A stretch of 64,000 bases of DNA from Pomacea canaliculata. Lineage: Eukaryota > Mollusca > Gastropoda > Architaenioglossa > Ampullariidae. Position numbers and translations under genes: made by a program. The DNA is taken from contig NC_037599.1 in the NCBI RefSeq assembly GCF_003073045.1, positions 21,890,555 to 21,954,554 on the forward strand, given 5' to 3'. The notes under the pieces are model-generated. The model saw nothing but the letters and a program-made list of their open reading frames with translations, was not told where the DNA came from and did no database searches. Below are positions 1-12,371 of the stretch, piece after piece (the stretch's first letter is position 1; the number at the start of each line of letters is the position of its first letter).

Positions 1-138
1 AATCATTACACATATTCGCACTCGCTCGCAAATCATTTACGTTAGTTGATAGCTTAGTTTATTCCTTGCTGCTCGTTTGAGGAGCATAGGGCCTCAACAA
101 TACCTCGCCAGCGGACCGGTTTTGGGTGTAGCAATATG

Positions 139-176
139 AATCGTTGAGCAATATGAATCATTGAAGCGAGGCATGC
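139..176 (+). repeat. Left arm of a 38-nt inverted repeat flanking the hAT
   Basis: This arm matches the reverse complement of 3707-3744 at 37 of 38 positions. A shorter unit, AGCAATATGAATC plus TTGA, is also tandemly duplicated at about 130-163. The two arms lie outside the hAT and its TSD, so they predate that insertion and were then about 330 bases apart. Confidence 0.8.
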
Positions 177-281
177 GAAGAGAATGTACTGAACCTTACA
201 AGAAATAAAATACTACAAAGTTACATTTAACAGTTGAGAAACAAATGAAACTTTTAGGTTTAAATTATTATAGCTTGCAAG

Positions 282-3200
282 CAGGGCCGGCGCTAGGCTG
301 TGTTGCGCCCTAGGCGAAAAAAAATTCTGCGCCCCCCCCCCCCACACACACACCTCACAAAAAGTGAACCATGTTATATCATTTATTTTGCAATTTATGT
401 TGTCCTGGTCCTGAAATTGATGCTTAAAACCTCACTTTTCTTGCTTTTTGCTGTGCAAAACGAGTTATCAGTTCCTTCAGATTGAGTGCATTTGCCAAGT
501 CATGCTCAATAGATATGGTGGCCAGCCCAGTCACTCTCTCTTGCAACATTGTTGATCTCGTATAGTTTTTAATTATTTTTAATTTTGAGAAACTCCGTTC
601 TGCACTGGCAACAGAAACTGGAAGGGTCAATAAAATTCTGAGAGACACTACAACATTCGGCACAATATCAAATAGTTATCTTGGATAATGAATGTTAAGA
701 CTTCTTTGGGGTTCATGTTAGGCTTGGGAAGTCTTCTAGCCACAACCTGAAATTCAGAACAGAGTTCCTCCACTTCAATGTCTTTGCTGTCTCTGTGCAT
801 TAGTGCCTTTTCCAAGACCTCGCAAGATAGTAGGATGTCCTTCGTTGGTTTTCAGAATGCTTGGATATCATAAAGAAATCCAAACAATGCACTGTGCTCC
901 TGAATCTGTTTAAATCTGTCTTCAATGGACGCAGTTCAAACAAGAAAGCTAGGCTGAAATATCACCAGTAATGATTGCGGCGGTCTGTCTCAGAACTCAG
1001 CGCGATCGTGATGTGCTAAAGAATACAAGACTGTCACGGACCCGTTTGTGCAATGAACAGTTTTGCAAAAAGTTACACCACCGCTATCGCAACCCGTTGC
1101 ATCCACACAATCAAAATAAGCACTATAAGAAATAAGGAAATGAAATTAATGTAAAGAAAGACATAAATCGTGTTAATAAAATATATACAGCTATGTCACA
1201 GTGTATAAAATTCATGCGAACTTATCTGTACAAACTCTCATGAAGTGGCTGTAGGACAGTTGCACTGTTCAGTCTGGCACGGCTAAATGCAGTTCACAAC
1301 CTTTACTGACTCAGCTGTGGAAGGATGATAGCTCCAAGCACCCAAACAGACGATTACAAAGTAAATTCAAACAGCAGCACGAGATATCTGCAGCCGCTCA
1401 GACAAGTGAGGTTTTGACATCGTCCTGTGGGTTTTAAGTTAAAAGTTCAAACTACCTCTTCCCCACTCTGGCTGTCCAGCCCTGGTAATGTGATCTGACT
1501 TTCTTTACAGTGGTAGAGATTTATCTCTACCCTTCTCCACTAAGCCACCCCACTGAGGTCCTTTCAATCTTTCTCTCCTCTCTCTTTCTCATCTCACGGA
1601 CAACTATCAAGTAACATCACACCAACTTCTTTGTCCAGTCTTCTAGCCTGATCCGACTAGTCATTAACTGTGACAGATTTATCGCTACCTGTGGGCCTGT
1701 CCACCCATCACCTCCATCGGCAAGTCCTTTCAATTGTTCTCTTCTTTCTCATCTTACAGACGAACTAACAAGTAAAAGCGAACTGACTACATGTTTGCTG
1801 CTTAAAAATAGTAGAAAAGTGGTTTTCTACAAGAACTCATTACGACTAGAGGCGTTAGAACCCAGAAGTGTCAAAGAATGGCTTACTAAAAATAAATCTT
1901 TTTCGAGAATTTGCTGTCAGATTTGATTAATAACTTATAAGTAAGAACTACTTTTTGTCAAGAAAAGGTACGTCTGTTTTTCAATTGCAGGCATGCATCA
2001 TACACACATGCCTCCCCAATCAGACCTACACTTATGAGTAGGGGATTTCAAACACTCGTGTAAAAGGTTTTATGGAGTGCACACACTGATGGAGGCAAGA
2101 AGTGTGTAGCACCCTGCTCTGGTCTTATTTTGCTGTGTGGTCTAAAACTCAAGCTATCACAGCTTCCAGCATCTAGACCACCCTGATAGCAGCTACTTTG
2201 TTCCCATCCAAAGTCACACCTCACAGGTGGGCGGGCAATGAGAGAGTCTGTCAAGAGAGAGTCTTCTGGACACTAACAATGCAAAGTTGTAAATCAGGTG
2301 TCAGGGCAGCTCCCCAAACACAGTCCAGTGATCAACACTGCTGGTGTCCAGCATAGGGTTAGGTGAAAACAAGAGAAGTATATAGACTGTAGGTCTTAGT
2401 AGGCATTATCTCTTAATAACCAATTTCAAATATTCTGTCAATGGAGCATAACAACAAGCTAGCCATTCAAACTGTAGACAAACAGATGCACTCTTAGATA
2501 ATAAAAATAAACATTACAATTTGACAACTAAATTAAGCGTAATACACCAATCGAACAAAAATTTAATAATAATAAGAAAGTTTAAATATTCACGACCATG
2601 AGTCACAACAGTAAGTACAAGACTATTAGCGCCATCAGTGTCAGTAAATAGATATGCTATAAACTTCAAATGGCTCTACCTGATGTTGTCTGCTAAAGAC
2701 TTTAATACTCTATTAACTAAGAACGCGTTCGTGACATTAGCTAAGTTCCTTCGGGTTGAAAGTTCGTAAGTGTAAACAATACTGAGCATAAAACTGTTGT
2801 CATAACCACTCGCGTAACCACTCAGTGTTGTTGTCTCTGATCTCAGCTGCAGTGTTTTCAATGCATAAGTGTGGAACCTCTTCAATAGTAACATAGAGGA
2901 AAGAAAGGTGAGCTTGGAATTAGTGGAATGTGGTCCACTCCATCCTAGGGGTCCGCACTGACCAGGCCCCATCCACCAACCCGCCCCTCCGCTGTCTATC
3001 CTCGGGGCCCTCCGCCCTCTTCTTCCCCCTGGTTAGCTGGTCACTTCAAGTGCGCCCTGTAATAATGGGTTTTCCTGTACTACATGAACTGAGAAACTCG
3101 GTGGTGAAGTCAACCTCAAGCAGAGGAAAAGGTGTCTTCCACCTTTGTCTTCCACCAGCGCAGCCCCTCTCAACTCCCTTCCCGCCCCTCTGCCGCCCAT

Positions 3201-3477
3201 CCGCCCTCTACTTGCCTGCCGGTTAGCTGGTCACTGCAGGTGCGCCCTGGGATAATGCGATAATGGGGTTTTCCTGTCATACATGTACTGAGAAACTAGC
3301 GTGGTGGTCAGTCTACAAGCAGAGGAAAGGTGTCCTGCTAATAACATTTTGTGAAAATGATATTTTTCCCTAAAATTATTCATTGAAAAAAAAAACAGCA
3401 GGCCATTTTTTCCGACCCCCTCGGTCGCTGCACCCTAGGCGATTGCCTAGTTCGCCTAATAGGTAGAACCGGGCCTG
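282..3477 (-). mobile_element. hAT DNA transposon with 8-bp TSD, transposase decayed
   Basis: The ends are near-identical inverted termini: CAGGGCCGG at 282-290 and the complement CAGGCCCGG reading in from 3477. An 8-bp target duplication CTTGCAAG flanks both sides (274-281 and 3478-3485). Eight-base duplications and CAGGG-type ends are hallmarks of the hAT superfamily. On the - strand, 663-424 encodes a hAT C-terminal dimerisation segment (motif SVASAERSFSKLK). The rest of the transposase frame is broken, so the copy looks inactive. GCGCCCTAGGCGA-like sequence recurs just inside both ends. It lies upstream of the first visible TRIT1 exon. Confidence 0.9.
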
Positions 3478-3706
3478 CTTGCAAGAGATGTGGATAGTGG
3501 ACTATTTTTGTTTGATATCCCTGCGCGAGTGGGTGTTTGATCGTCTGCTAAAGAGTAAATACGCGTCAAATTTAAATAAAAACAACAAGAAAAACCTAAA
3601 CACATAAAACTCACGCTTTCTTATTGGTATTGATTTAGAAAAATACCACGAAAATGTCTGCTAATTCGTTCAACAACACTAGAAGATCCATAGTTTCTAC
3701 GCATGA

Positions 3707-3744
3707 GCATGCCTCGCTTCAACGATTCATATTGCTCAACGATT
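3707..3744 (-). repeat. Right arm of the 38-nt inverted repeat
   Basis: Inverted partner of 139-176. It is followed directly by a LINE 3' fragment beginning near 3753, so the original element boundary on this side is unclear. Confidence 0.8.
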
Positions 3745-3752
3745 CCTGAGTT

Positions 3753-3843
3753 GGGCCCATGTGGTTTCGATGTCTTTTGCTTCGCTTTCTACTGTTCTTT
3801 TCCAAGTCCCAACTCTCCTCTTCCCCTGAGGATTCCAGTCCAC
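3753..3843 (-). mobile_element. LINE fragment, minus orientation
   Basis: About 90 bases match 52420-52520 closely (shared stretches CCCATGTGGTT, CGCTTTCTACTGTTC and GAGGATTCCAGTC). In the longer copy this segment encodes, on the - strand, the C-terminal [12 protein letters not shown] region of a non-LTR reverse transcriptase. It is therefore a short relic of the same LINE family. Confidence 0.75.
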
Positions 3844-3940
3844 ATTCTTTACGTACCGAAGTTATTTTATGTTGACATTTTATATTAGACATTATATGGA
3901 ATATTAAAAGTTATGGTAACATAAGTTGCTGTTTTTGCAG

Positions 3941-6900
3941 ATGTACCAAGGCCTTGATGTCATCACCAACAAAGTGACAGCAGCGGAGCAGGCTCTTTGT
4001 CCACACCATCTCATCAGTGTCCTTAGTCCTCTTAGCAGCAATAACACTGTTACCCACTTTCGCAGCGTTGCTCTGCCTATCGTATCCTTGAACTTGCGGT
4101 GTATAAGGCAAATTAACATACAGCACCAGTTTTCTACCACACAAAGTGACTAATTTTAGGTGTCTCGTTTTTCGAAACTCTCAATGCTGAAGACATTGAA
4201 GACACTGTACAAGATAAACAAACAGCTAAACAACGGGTTTAAGAACAGTGATGTGCCAGTGAAAGACGTGAACGGTAATGTCGTCGGAGGAGAGGCAGTG
4301 AAAACTACAGCGCTGGAGGGAGCATTTTTGAGTCAGTTCTGAACAGACCAGATCCCCCTCAGCTTGCAGACTCCAGCCAGCAGCTATAGACCTTGACATC
4401 TGCACAGACCCACCAAGCCTGGAAGAAGTGACAGCAGCAGTCAAGACAATGGAAGAGCGGCAAAGCACCAGGGGCAGATGGAATAACAGCAGAGATGTTT
4501 GAAAGCAGACGTGAATGTGACAGCTCCCAGCTGACTGAAATCTTCAGGCAAATTTGGGAATCAGGGCAGGTCCCTGTTGCGTGAGAAGACAGGGCTCATC
4601 TTCAAGTTACCCAAGAAAGGAGATCTTGGAGACTGCAATAATTGGAGGGGCATAACACTTCTTTCCCTCACCAGCAAGGTCTTCAGCAAGATTGTTTTGT
4701 CAAGACTGACGGCAACTCTTGAGAAAGACCTCCGACCACAGCAAGCAGGATTTTGCCCTGGCGATCCTGCTCCGAACACATCTTCATTCTGCGACAGATT
4801 CTGGAGCAGAGCAACGAATGGAACATCCACCGCTGTACATCAATTTCATCGACCTGGAGAAGGCTTTTGACAGCATCCCACCGCGAGTCCTTATGGAAGA
4901 TCCTGAGGCATTACGGAGTCCCTGCAAAACTTGTTCAGGTCATTGCAATGCTGTACAGCGATTTCAAATCCCAGGTTGTCTGTGACACGGAGCTCACAGA
5001 CCCCTTCAACGTCAGTACCGAGAAATAGGGGTGAAACAGGGCTGCATTCTTCGCCGTTCCTCTTCATCCTGGCCATGGACTGGATCATGAAGACTTCCAC
5101 CGACAGCGAGAGGAGAGGGCTCAGATGGACCATGACTATGACAGCAACAACAGCACTGGAAGACTTGGACTTTGCTGATGACATTGCCCTGCTGTCACAC
5201 CGCCACCAAGACATGCAGGAAAAAACAAAGGCCTTCTCAGAAACAGCTGGAAACCTTGGCTTGAAGGTCAGCACAAAAAAGACTAACAGTATGAGAGTGA
5301 ACGCCAGAGTCCAAGACAGCATCAAACTAAATGGAGAAGAGATTGAGGAAGTTGACAGTTTCACCTATCTTGGTCCAAAATGTCAAACACTGGGATGCGG
5401 AGGTGGAGATTCGAGCCCGACTGGCGAAAGCCAGTCAGGCCTTTGCCTCACTCAGGAGCACATGGAAGGCAAAAAACATCAGCCAGAAGATCAAGCTGAG
5501 AATCTTCAAGTCAAATGTGATCAGCACCCTCCTTTACGGATCAGAATCTTGAAGATGACCAAAACCATCAGTAACAAGCTTGACGTCTTCCAAAACAGAT
5601 GCCTCAGGCGCATACTTAACATCTTTTGGCCAAACACCATCACCAACGAAGAACTCACCGAAGAAGTGAAACCGAGTCCATCACCACGCAGGTTCAACGA
5701 AGGCGTTGGCGATGGATTGGACATGTGCTCCGCCAGCAGACAGCAGACCTTTCCAGAGTCGCCCTACGATGGACTCCAGACGGCCGAAGAAAACGAGGCC
5801 GCCCAAAGGAAACTTGGAGAAGAACAGTGGAAAGGGAGATGAAAGGAAAGGGCTGGACATGGGGTCACCTAGAGCGTGTTTCAGCCGATCGACATCGGTG
5901 GCGGACTCTGGTTGAGGCCTTATGTGCAACCTGATGCACAAAGAGGAATAGATAGATAGATAGTTTTTCGAAACTCTCAATGCTGCAGTTAACAGATCCT
6001 TATTAAAAATGTTGCTGCTATCATATTCTTTCTTTTTTGGCTAGCATGCATTCCTTTTTTCAGTAAGACCCACAGCAAAAAAAAAAAAAAAAAAGGCTGG
6101 GGTAGAGCAGTTGCATTCCATCAGATCACCATTGCATGCACTCAACAAAGCTGTTTTAAGATATTACAGTTGGAATGCATCTGTCTTCCTAGCACACACA
6201 GGATATCTGACTTATCAGGGGAGAAGTCAGCATGGTTTGTTGATATCATCCCCTAAACTGGTCACCTATTTGGTTCAGTCTCTGCATTCACTAAGTCACA
6301 ATTTATATACATATATATCTATACAAAAAAACAGTTACAGAAAATATGAACCTAATGCATATGAGCTGATCACATTGTCAAATTTAGATTTTACTAAAAA
6401 AAAATCATATCATCAAAGCTACTTTCTTGACTATGTAATCAGACAACATAATATTTAATCTCATGGAACTTCATCCAGGATTGTCATTCACTGACTTAGA
6501 GGCTTCAGCAGAGTATGTTGGTTTAGTACAAGTTGTGTTGACTTATCTGTTGTACCACTATTTTGTAAGAGATTCTTAACTGTTACCAGATAGACAGACT
6601 GTTGGGAGAAAGCAAATTGCCAATCATTGTTGGTGGAACAAACTACTACATAGAAGCCTTGCTTTGGAATTTCTTGATTGATAAAGAGGTAGTTTACTGT
6701 TAATTTATTTTTATTCCAAAAGCCAATAGTTATGTGCTTGTGTCATTTTCATTGTCAGCTGTCTCTGAGCAAAGCCAAGGTACTGATTTATATTTGTCTT
6801 GAAGGAATATGAGTGTGTTTATTGTTTATTAATTTTAAATGTGTCAGATATCTTTTCGCGAGGAATTAAGTGTTTGTCCATTTTACTGCATTTAGTTGTT

Positions 6901-9900
6901 GAAAAAAACCCATTGTTCTTACCAAACTTTGAAATACTAGAACATGGCACTTGACCTGAAGTAGATACTCTATTAGCTTAAAGGATGAACTTCTATCATC
7001 TGACAGAAAAGAATGGTTTGACCTGGGGATGGGAGATGAGGGATGAGGGTAAATAGGATGGAATCAATTCCTGAAACATAGCCACAAGAGTACCTGGCAC
7101 TGCATGTGCTACCCACAGTTCTCCACAAGTCAAAACTATTCTTTTCTGTCATAAGTTTGGCCTTCAGAATCTATAAACCTTAACATGTAGAGTGTTTTCT
7201 GTTAGGTCTATTGTGAATAAATAGGTAATGTATGAAGAATTCATCTTTATATTGTTACAGTGTTACAATATGCAGTTTGTGAATTTGTCATGTCCATTTA
7301 TTAAAATATGCTGTTGACTGCTCACAGGGTAAAGGTCAAGAAGCTTCTTTAAAAGCGCCTGTTTTGTCCAGTGAAGATGAATCAGAGAATATGGAAAATG
7401 AAGACTGTTTGAGGAAGCAAAAGTGGGCAAAGAGGGAAAAAGAAGGCAAATATGCAGATTATGATTCTAATCAGCTTTACACTCTTTTGCAAAAAGTGGA
7501 TCCGGACTCGGCCAAGAGGCTGCATCCTAAGAATCGACGTAAGGTGGTGAGGTAGGCATTAGGAAAAAAAAAACCTGAAGGTATATGTGTATATATAGAT
7601 ATTATTGACATACTTCTGAATGTGTAAATGTGCGCTAAGCTTACTTGATTTTTAAATACCTTATAATTTTTTTTTTAATGTGCAAAACCACATATACATT
7701 GGTGCTGTCCACCCATCCATTATGTCCTGTAAACTGTGCACTTCTTTTCTTTCACAATCTTCAGAGTCTATCCTTTCATATTGTCATCTCTTTCATAGTC
7801 TCATCTGGAGTACTTTTTTTTCATTTGAAGAAAAGAAAATTGATTGATTGTTGACAGAATTTGTAAAGTTACTATTTATAAAACATAAGCATGCATGATT
7901 TTAAAAATAACATTAACATTTCATTTAAAAAAATCACTGCAAAGTCAAAGATGCTTTGCTCATGTCCAGCAAGCTACGGGTACACTGAAAATTTGCACCA
8001 CTTTTCTTTTTGCACACAGCCTTTCTACTTCATAGACATGCATTTGAGTATCATTCTGTTGATTGATTTTCTTTTTTTGTGGTAAAACGTTGCTTTTCTA
8101 AACGGCATATTTCCTCTTCTATTCAAAGAATTCTCCATTTTTAAGAGCATTTCTTATGCAGCTGAAACAAATTGTAAGAGTTTTTTTAAAAATCAGTTTA
8201 TTTAATAATAGTCTGCTGTTTTTTCTGTTTGTTTTTGTTTGTGCTTTTTTTAACTCCCTCTTTGGGTAGGATTTTAGGTCTTTCAAAATATTACACTGTC
8301 AACTGTTTCACTAGGATTAATCAACAAAGTTTGATGCCTATCTCAAGACTGTGATGGTCTACCTTTTCTCCAGACACAGTTCTGTCCCATGAACAGTTTC
8401 CCCCCACCCTCCACTCAGTACCTGTTGTCATTGTAATAATGTTGAATGTTTTTCAACACTCTTTAAAGCTTGCATTTTTTTTTTCTTATCCTTTTCAGTT
8501 CTCTTTTTTTCCGTTATGTATAAAATTCCCAGGACTGTGCACATCATGTCTAGTTTTTAAAAAGTCTTTCTTTTTTGTTGGATTAAAAACACATCCAACT
8601 TATTGTGAACATTGGTCACACCATGAAAGACAAAACTTGCAGAGTACTAATTTTATGGGTAAATAATTTGATATTCAAGATTCTTGTTGTCTTTGGGGTT
8701 TTTTCTATATCCAAGCAATTGCTCAACATCCATAGGTTTGGAAAAGTAAAACTTTAATTTTTATTTTCACATTTCATAGTTTTAATTAATATCCACAACA
8801 CATTGCAATCCTCGCGTAAGCTGTTGGTAGTAAGTTAACTGAGATCTAGTACAGAATACTATGAAAGTGAAAAAAGGTGTAAGAATGCCGCTCTGTCCCA
8901 TCGATGCAAAAAGGAAGATACATCCCACACTCCATCTTTATGTTTTTTAAGTAATTATGCTAATATTAAGAACATTGCAATCATACTCGGACCAGACTAT
9001 GTCCATTGATCAAAGTATATGTGCTGATAGGATGAATAATGATTTTAAACCTCACAAATGCCGCAGGCTTCTAGTCAGCAAGCTTATGTCATAATTAATA
9101 TCATTTACATTGGACAGGTTTGTGTGTTTGCAATATTTCTACCCTTCAAACCAGATTATTATAAAAAAATATAATTTATGAGGCCCAAACCCGTGAATTT
9201 CGTCACAATGATAATGTAATTTTTTCAAGTATGATATTTTTAGAATAGAGTTTCAAATCCCAGCAACGTTAGCTTTTAGAGCTGGGAAACTTCTTAGTTA
9301 TTGATGCTTATAGTGGTGATGCTTGTTATGTAAATGATAAAGAACTTATGCAGGGCCCTTCAGGTTTATGATGAGCATGGCATACCAATGAGTGATATTC
9401 ACCAAGCACAGCACAAGAATGGCAACACTCCAGGGCTGAGTGGCAGCTTGCGCTATCCACATTGCTGCATATTTTGGATGGAGTGTGAGCAGAGAGGTAC
9501 ATAGCAACATTGATAAAAGCTAGATGAAATACTGTACTCTTAAACTCAAGAAAACACTGGTTGTGAAATTTTTAGTGCTGTGTGATTCATTGTATGAACA
9601 AAACATAAAACTTGATACAGAGTCACTCTCTTATTTTTATGTTATGCAGTGTTCTATTGCGTGAAATCAGTATAGTTATGAAGATATTATGTTTTTGGTG
9701 TACTAGTGCTTGATGAGCGTCTTGATAAAAGGGTGGATGAAATGGTGGCGAATGGGCTTGTATCGGAACTATGTCAACTTCAGTCGGATTATTTGGAAAG
9801 TGTGAAGATGCAGGGAGGGTAAGTGTGGCACAGCCTTTTGCAAGGTATTCACCCAGAAGTTTTGGTGTTGTTGTTTTCTGGCATAATTTAAAATAAGTTT

Positions 9901-12371
9901 ATTAATGAGACATGGCACCAGATAAAGGCATCTAATGCGAGCTCTTTACAAAGTATGTTCAGGATTTTTTTTTTTTTTATCATATCTACCACATATATCT
10001 GTATATATTATAGTTAAGACCACACCAAGACAAATGCTACATATGACAGGTGTTTTCTTTTTGTGTTTAGAGAGCCAGATTACACTCTTGGTATTTTCCA
10101 AAGCATTGGATTCAAAGAGTTCCATGACTATCTGACTTTGCCAGCAGATCAGAAGGAACTTCTCTTGGACAAGAGTACCTCTCCAAAGGTAAAGTAAAAA
10201 ATGTGCAGTAAACGTGTTTTTCTTCATCTGAGGCCAATTTTTCTTACATGTTTCTTGTAAGATGGACTTGAACGCTCAAACATTTGCTTAACTGTCACTA
10301 GTAATTTTTTTTTTGAATAGGAGAAAGAGAATCATTGGTATAAGGTGACAAAATATCTTTATCTATCACCACCTCCCATATATTGGAGAAAGCAACACGT
10401 TTTCACAAGTTTATTTGCTTTTACTTAAAAAAGAAATTTGAAATAAGTGTTTTCTTAAGACATTTGGCATTTAAATTTTGTTTTATATATTCTCATGACC
10501 TTCAAAGGTGTTCAAGCATTAAAACTAGCGACAAGACAGTATGCTCGCAGGCAGCTGAAATGGATCAAAAACAGATTTGTGCACAGTAAGTGTTTACATG
10601 AGGTCATTCAGTTAGGATACATAAATGAATTTCTTGGGTTGTTGATAGAGTTTTTAGAAGGTAGGTAAACTGATTTATTTTTAGCTTGATAAAGAGTTAC
10701 TACATTGAAGGTAAGTGGCTGAATCACAACGTGGGGAAGGTTAATGAAAAAGTTTTCAAAGTTAGTTCAGTTCATAGGCATTAAGAAAAACACTGCTGTC
10801 AAAAAAATCCCATGTTTCCTGCTTCATATTTAAGAAATGTAAAATTGAACAAGTTATAACAAAGTTTGACATTGTTTACAGTCTTGTTCTGTACAGCATG
10901 GTTTTGTTTTGTAGGGCCAGGCACACAAGTGCCTTCTGTATATGCACTGGACACAACAGACCCCTCTCAATGGGATGAAAAGGTGTTCAAGCCTGCTGTA
11001 GAAGTTGTTAAAGCAGCTTTAAGGGTAAGTGCTATACTGCTGCAGTTTCAGTTGATAATTTGTTCTCGGAATTTCTGAGTTGTCATTTTTGAATTTTAAA
11101 GATTTTTTTGTTTTGTTTTTGCTATGTAGTAATTTTGAAAGTAGTAAAACGTAGTTAGTAGTAAAATGAAAGAAATTTCTAACACTACTTTGTTTAATCT
11201 AAACATCACAATTTACATTTCACAGCTTGCTTTATCTCACTTTTCCTTTTTCATTTATTTCCTTTCTTCCTTCAGTGAATCGGTTTTTATTACACTTCAT
11301 GTTTTGCGTCAGGCATGTATGTACAGTCACACATAAAGACTGAATGTCTTGGAAGCCACAAACTCATGGAAAACAATTGTGCTTTTAAAATTTAAAGAAT
11401 CAAAATAAGTTGCAAGTTTATTGTGTTGTCCTCTTTTATATAATTGCTTTTATAATGTGCATGTGTTATACCTTTATATTTCCTATGTTTATGTGTTTAT
11501 ACATTTATCTACAGGGTGAAAAGCCAAGTGTACAGCCTCTGACTCCAGTGACTGATAAATCTACAGTGCATGTTCACAACATATGTGAGGTCTGTGGTGG
11601 GCGAGTCTTTGTTACTCTGCATGAGTGGCAAGGTAAGGCTGCAGGACCTCTGCTCTTTTCCTCATTATTGGTCATTGGCAACGGGAACAGTTCCATGATC
11701 TAGTGCTGATAAGAGTTTATCCATTTTGTATTTTGGCATTTAGCCCAACCTAGAAGGTTCATGCTGAAATATAAACACACTTTGAATATCACTACCACTG
11801 AATTTATATACAGTATGGCAAAATCACTTTGCCCTGGAAGAATTTACCACTTACTCTGCCTTTTTAGAAATTCATATGGTTGTAAAATTGTCTGAAGTTT
11901 TTATCATACTCCTGAAAAATTCAAGAGGGAATTCTTTCGATAAATGAATTTCAAGTTAATGCAAGAAAAAAATGAAAGCTGCCAATAAGCCTGCCTTTTT
12001 GGTATTAACTCCAAGTTTTATTTGGGCATGGAGTGTTAAGTAAAACTATTGATGATTAAAGTAACCTATTTTGAACCTAGATGCATTGTAAAGTCCGAGT
12101 ACCACCAGAGAGTTAACCATTTTTTTTTACACAGAATTCCAATCCAGAATAATGATCAGGGTTCATGTCCAAGGTACATCGTATTTCATTAAGACTGCAA
12201 TTTTTTTAAACACTTTTTCCAGAGCATCTGCAGAGTAAGAGGCACAAGAAAATGATGTGGCGAAAGAAAGAGAGAGAAGGAACACAATTTACAAGTCAAG
12301 AAAATGTCACAGTCAAGAGTTTAGCAGCAGCAAATGATGTTTGGAGAGACACTCAGGAATATAAATCGTAA
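3941..12371 (+). CDS. TRIT1: tRNA dimethylallyltransferase (TRIT1), 5' end missing
   Basis: TRIT1 transfers a dimethylallyl group to A37 of tRNAs that read UNN codons, in cytosol and mitochondria, and in animals also modifies tRNA-Sec. Exons seen: 3941-4081, 6590-6688, 7328-7551, 9354-9496, 9707-9818, 10071-10188, 10508-10585, 10915-11024, 11515-11632 and 12223-12371 (stop TAA 12369-12371). Family motifs in order: YQGLDVITNKVT, then CPHHL, IVGGTNYYIEALLW, RRKVVR, LGIFQSIGFKEF, RQYARRQLKWIKNRF, and a C-terminal C2H2 (matrin-type) zinc finger beginning CEVCGG and continuing across the last intron to HLQSKRHK. The first exon(s) with the P-loop are not in the window and should lie to the left. 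All junction phases agree except 10188/10508: the conserved frame there needs one extra base, such as a G before 10508. A LINE sits in the first visible intron. The gene converges on the F-box gene downstream. Confidence 0.93.
4190..5962 (+). mobile_element. 5'-truncated non-LTR retrotransposon (LINE) with 23-bp TSD
   Basis: A perfect 23-bp duplication (GTTTTTCGAAACTCTCAATG plus CTG) occurs at 4167-4189 and 5963-5985, so the insertion is defined to the base. The body encodes reverse-transcriptase pieces in several frames: LPKKGDLGDCNNWRGITLLS near 4609-4668, FIDLEKAFDSI near 4850, the catalytic FADD box in DLDFADDIALL near 5167-5199, LLYGSES near 5530, and a C-terminal GRPKETWRRTVERE block near 5800-5840. 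Frameshifts break the ORF. The 3' end is a short GATA tandem tail (about 5948-5962). There is no endonuclease region, as in most 5'-truncated LINE copies. It sits in a TRIT1 intron in the sense direction. Confidence 0.92.

Noticed and set aside
300..485. 61-residue ORF beginning in a C run
   Set aside because: It is low-complexity sequence inside the hAT end, on the strand opposite the transposase.
2930..3226. 98-residue plus-strand ORF
   Set aside because: It lies within the hAT element, in GC-rich repeated sequence (two GGTTAGCTGGTCACT copies). No protein family was recognised.
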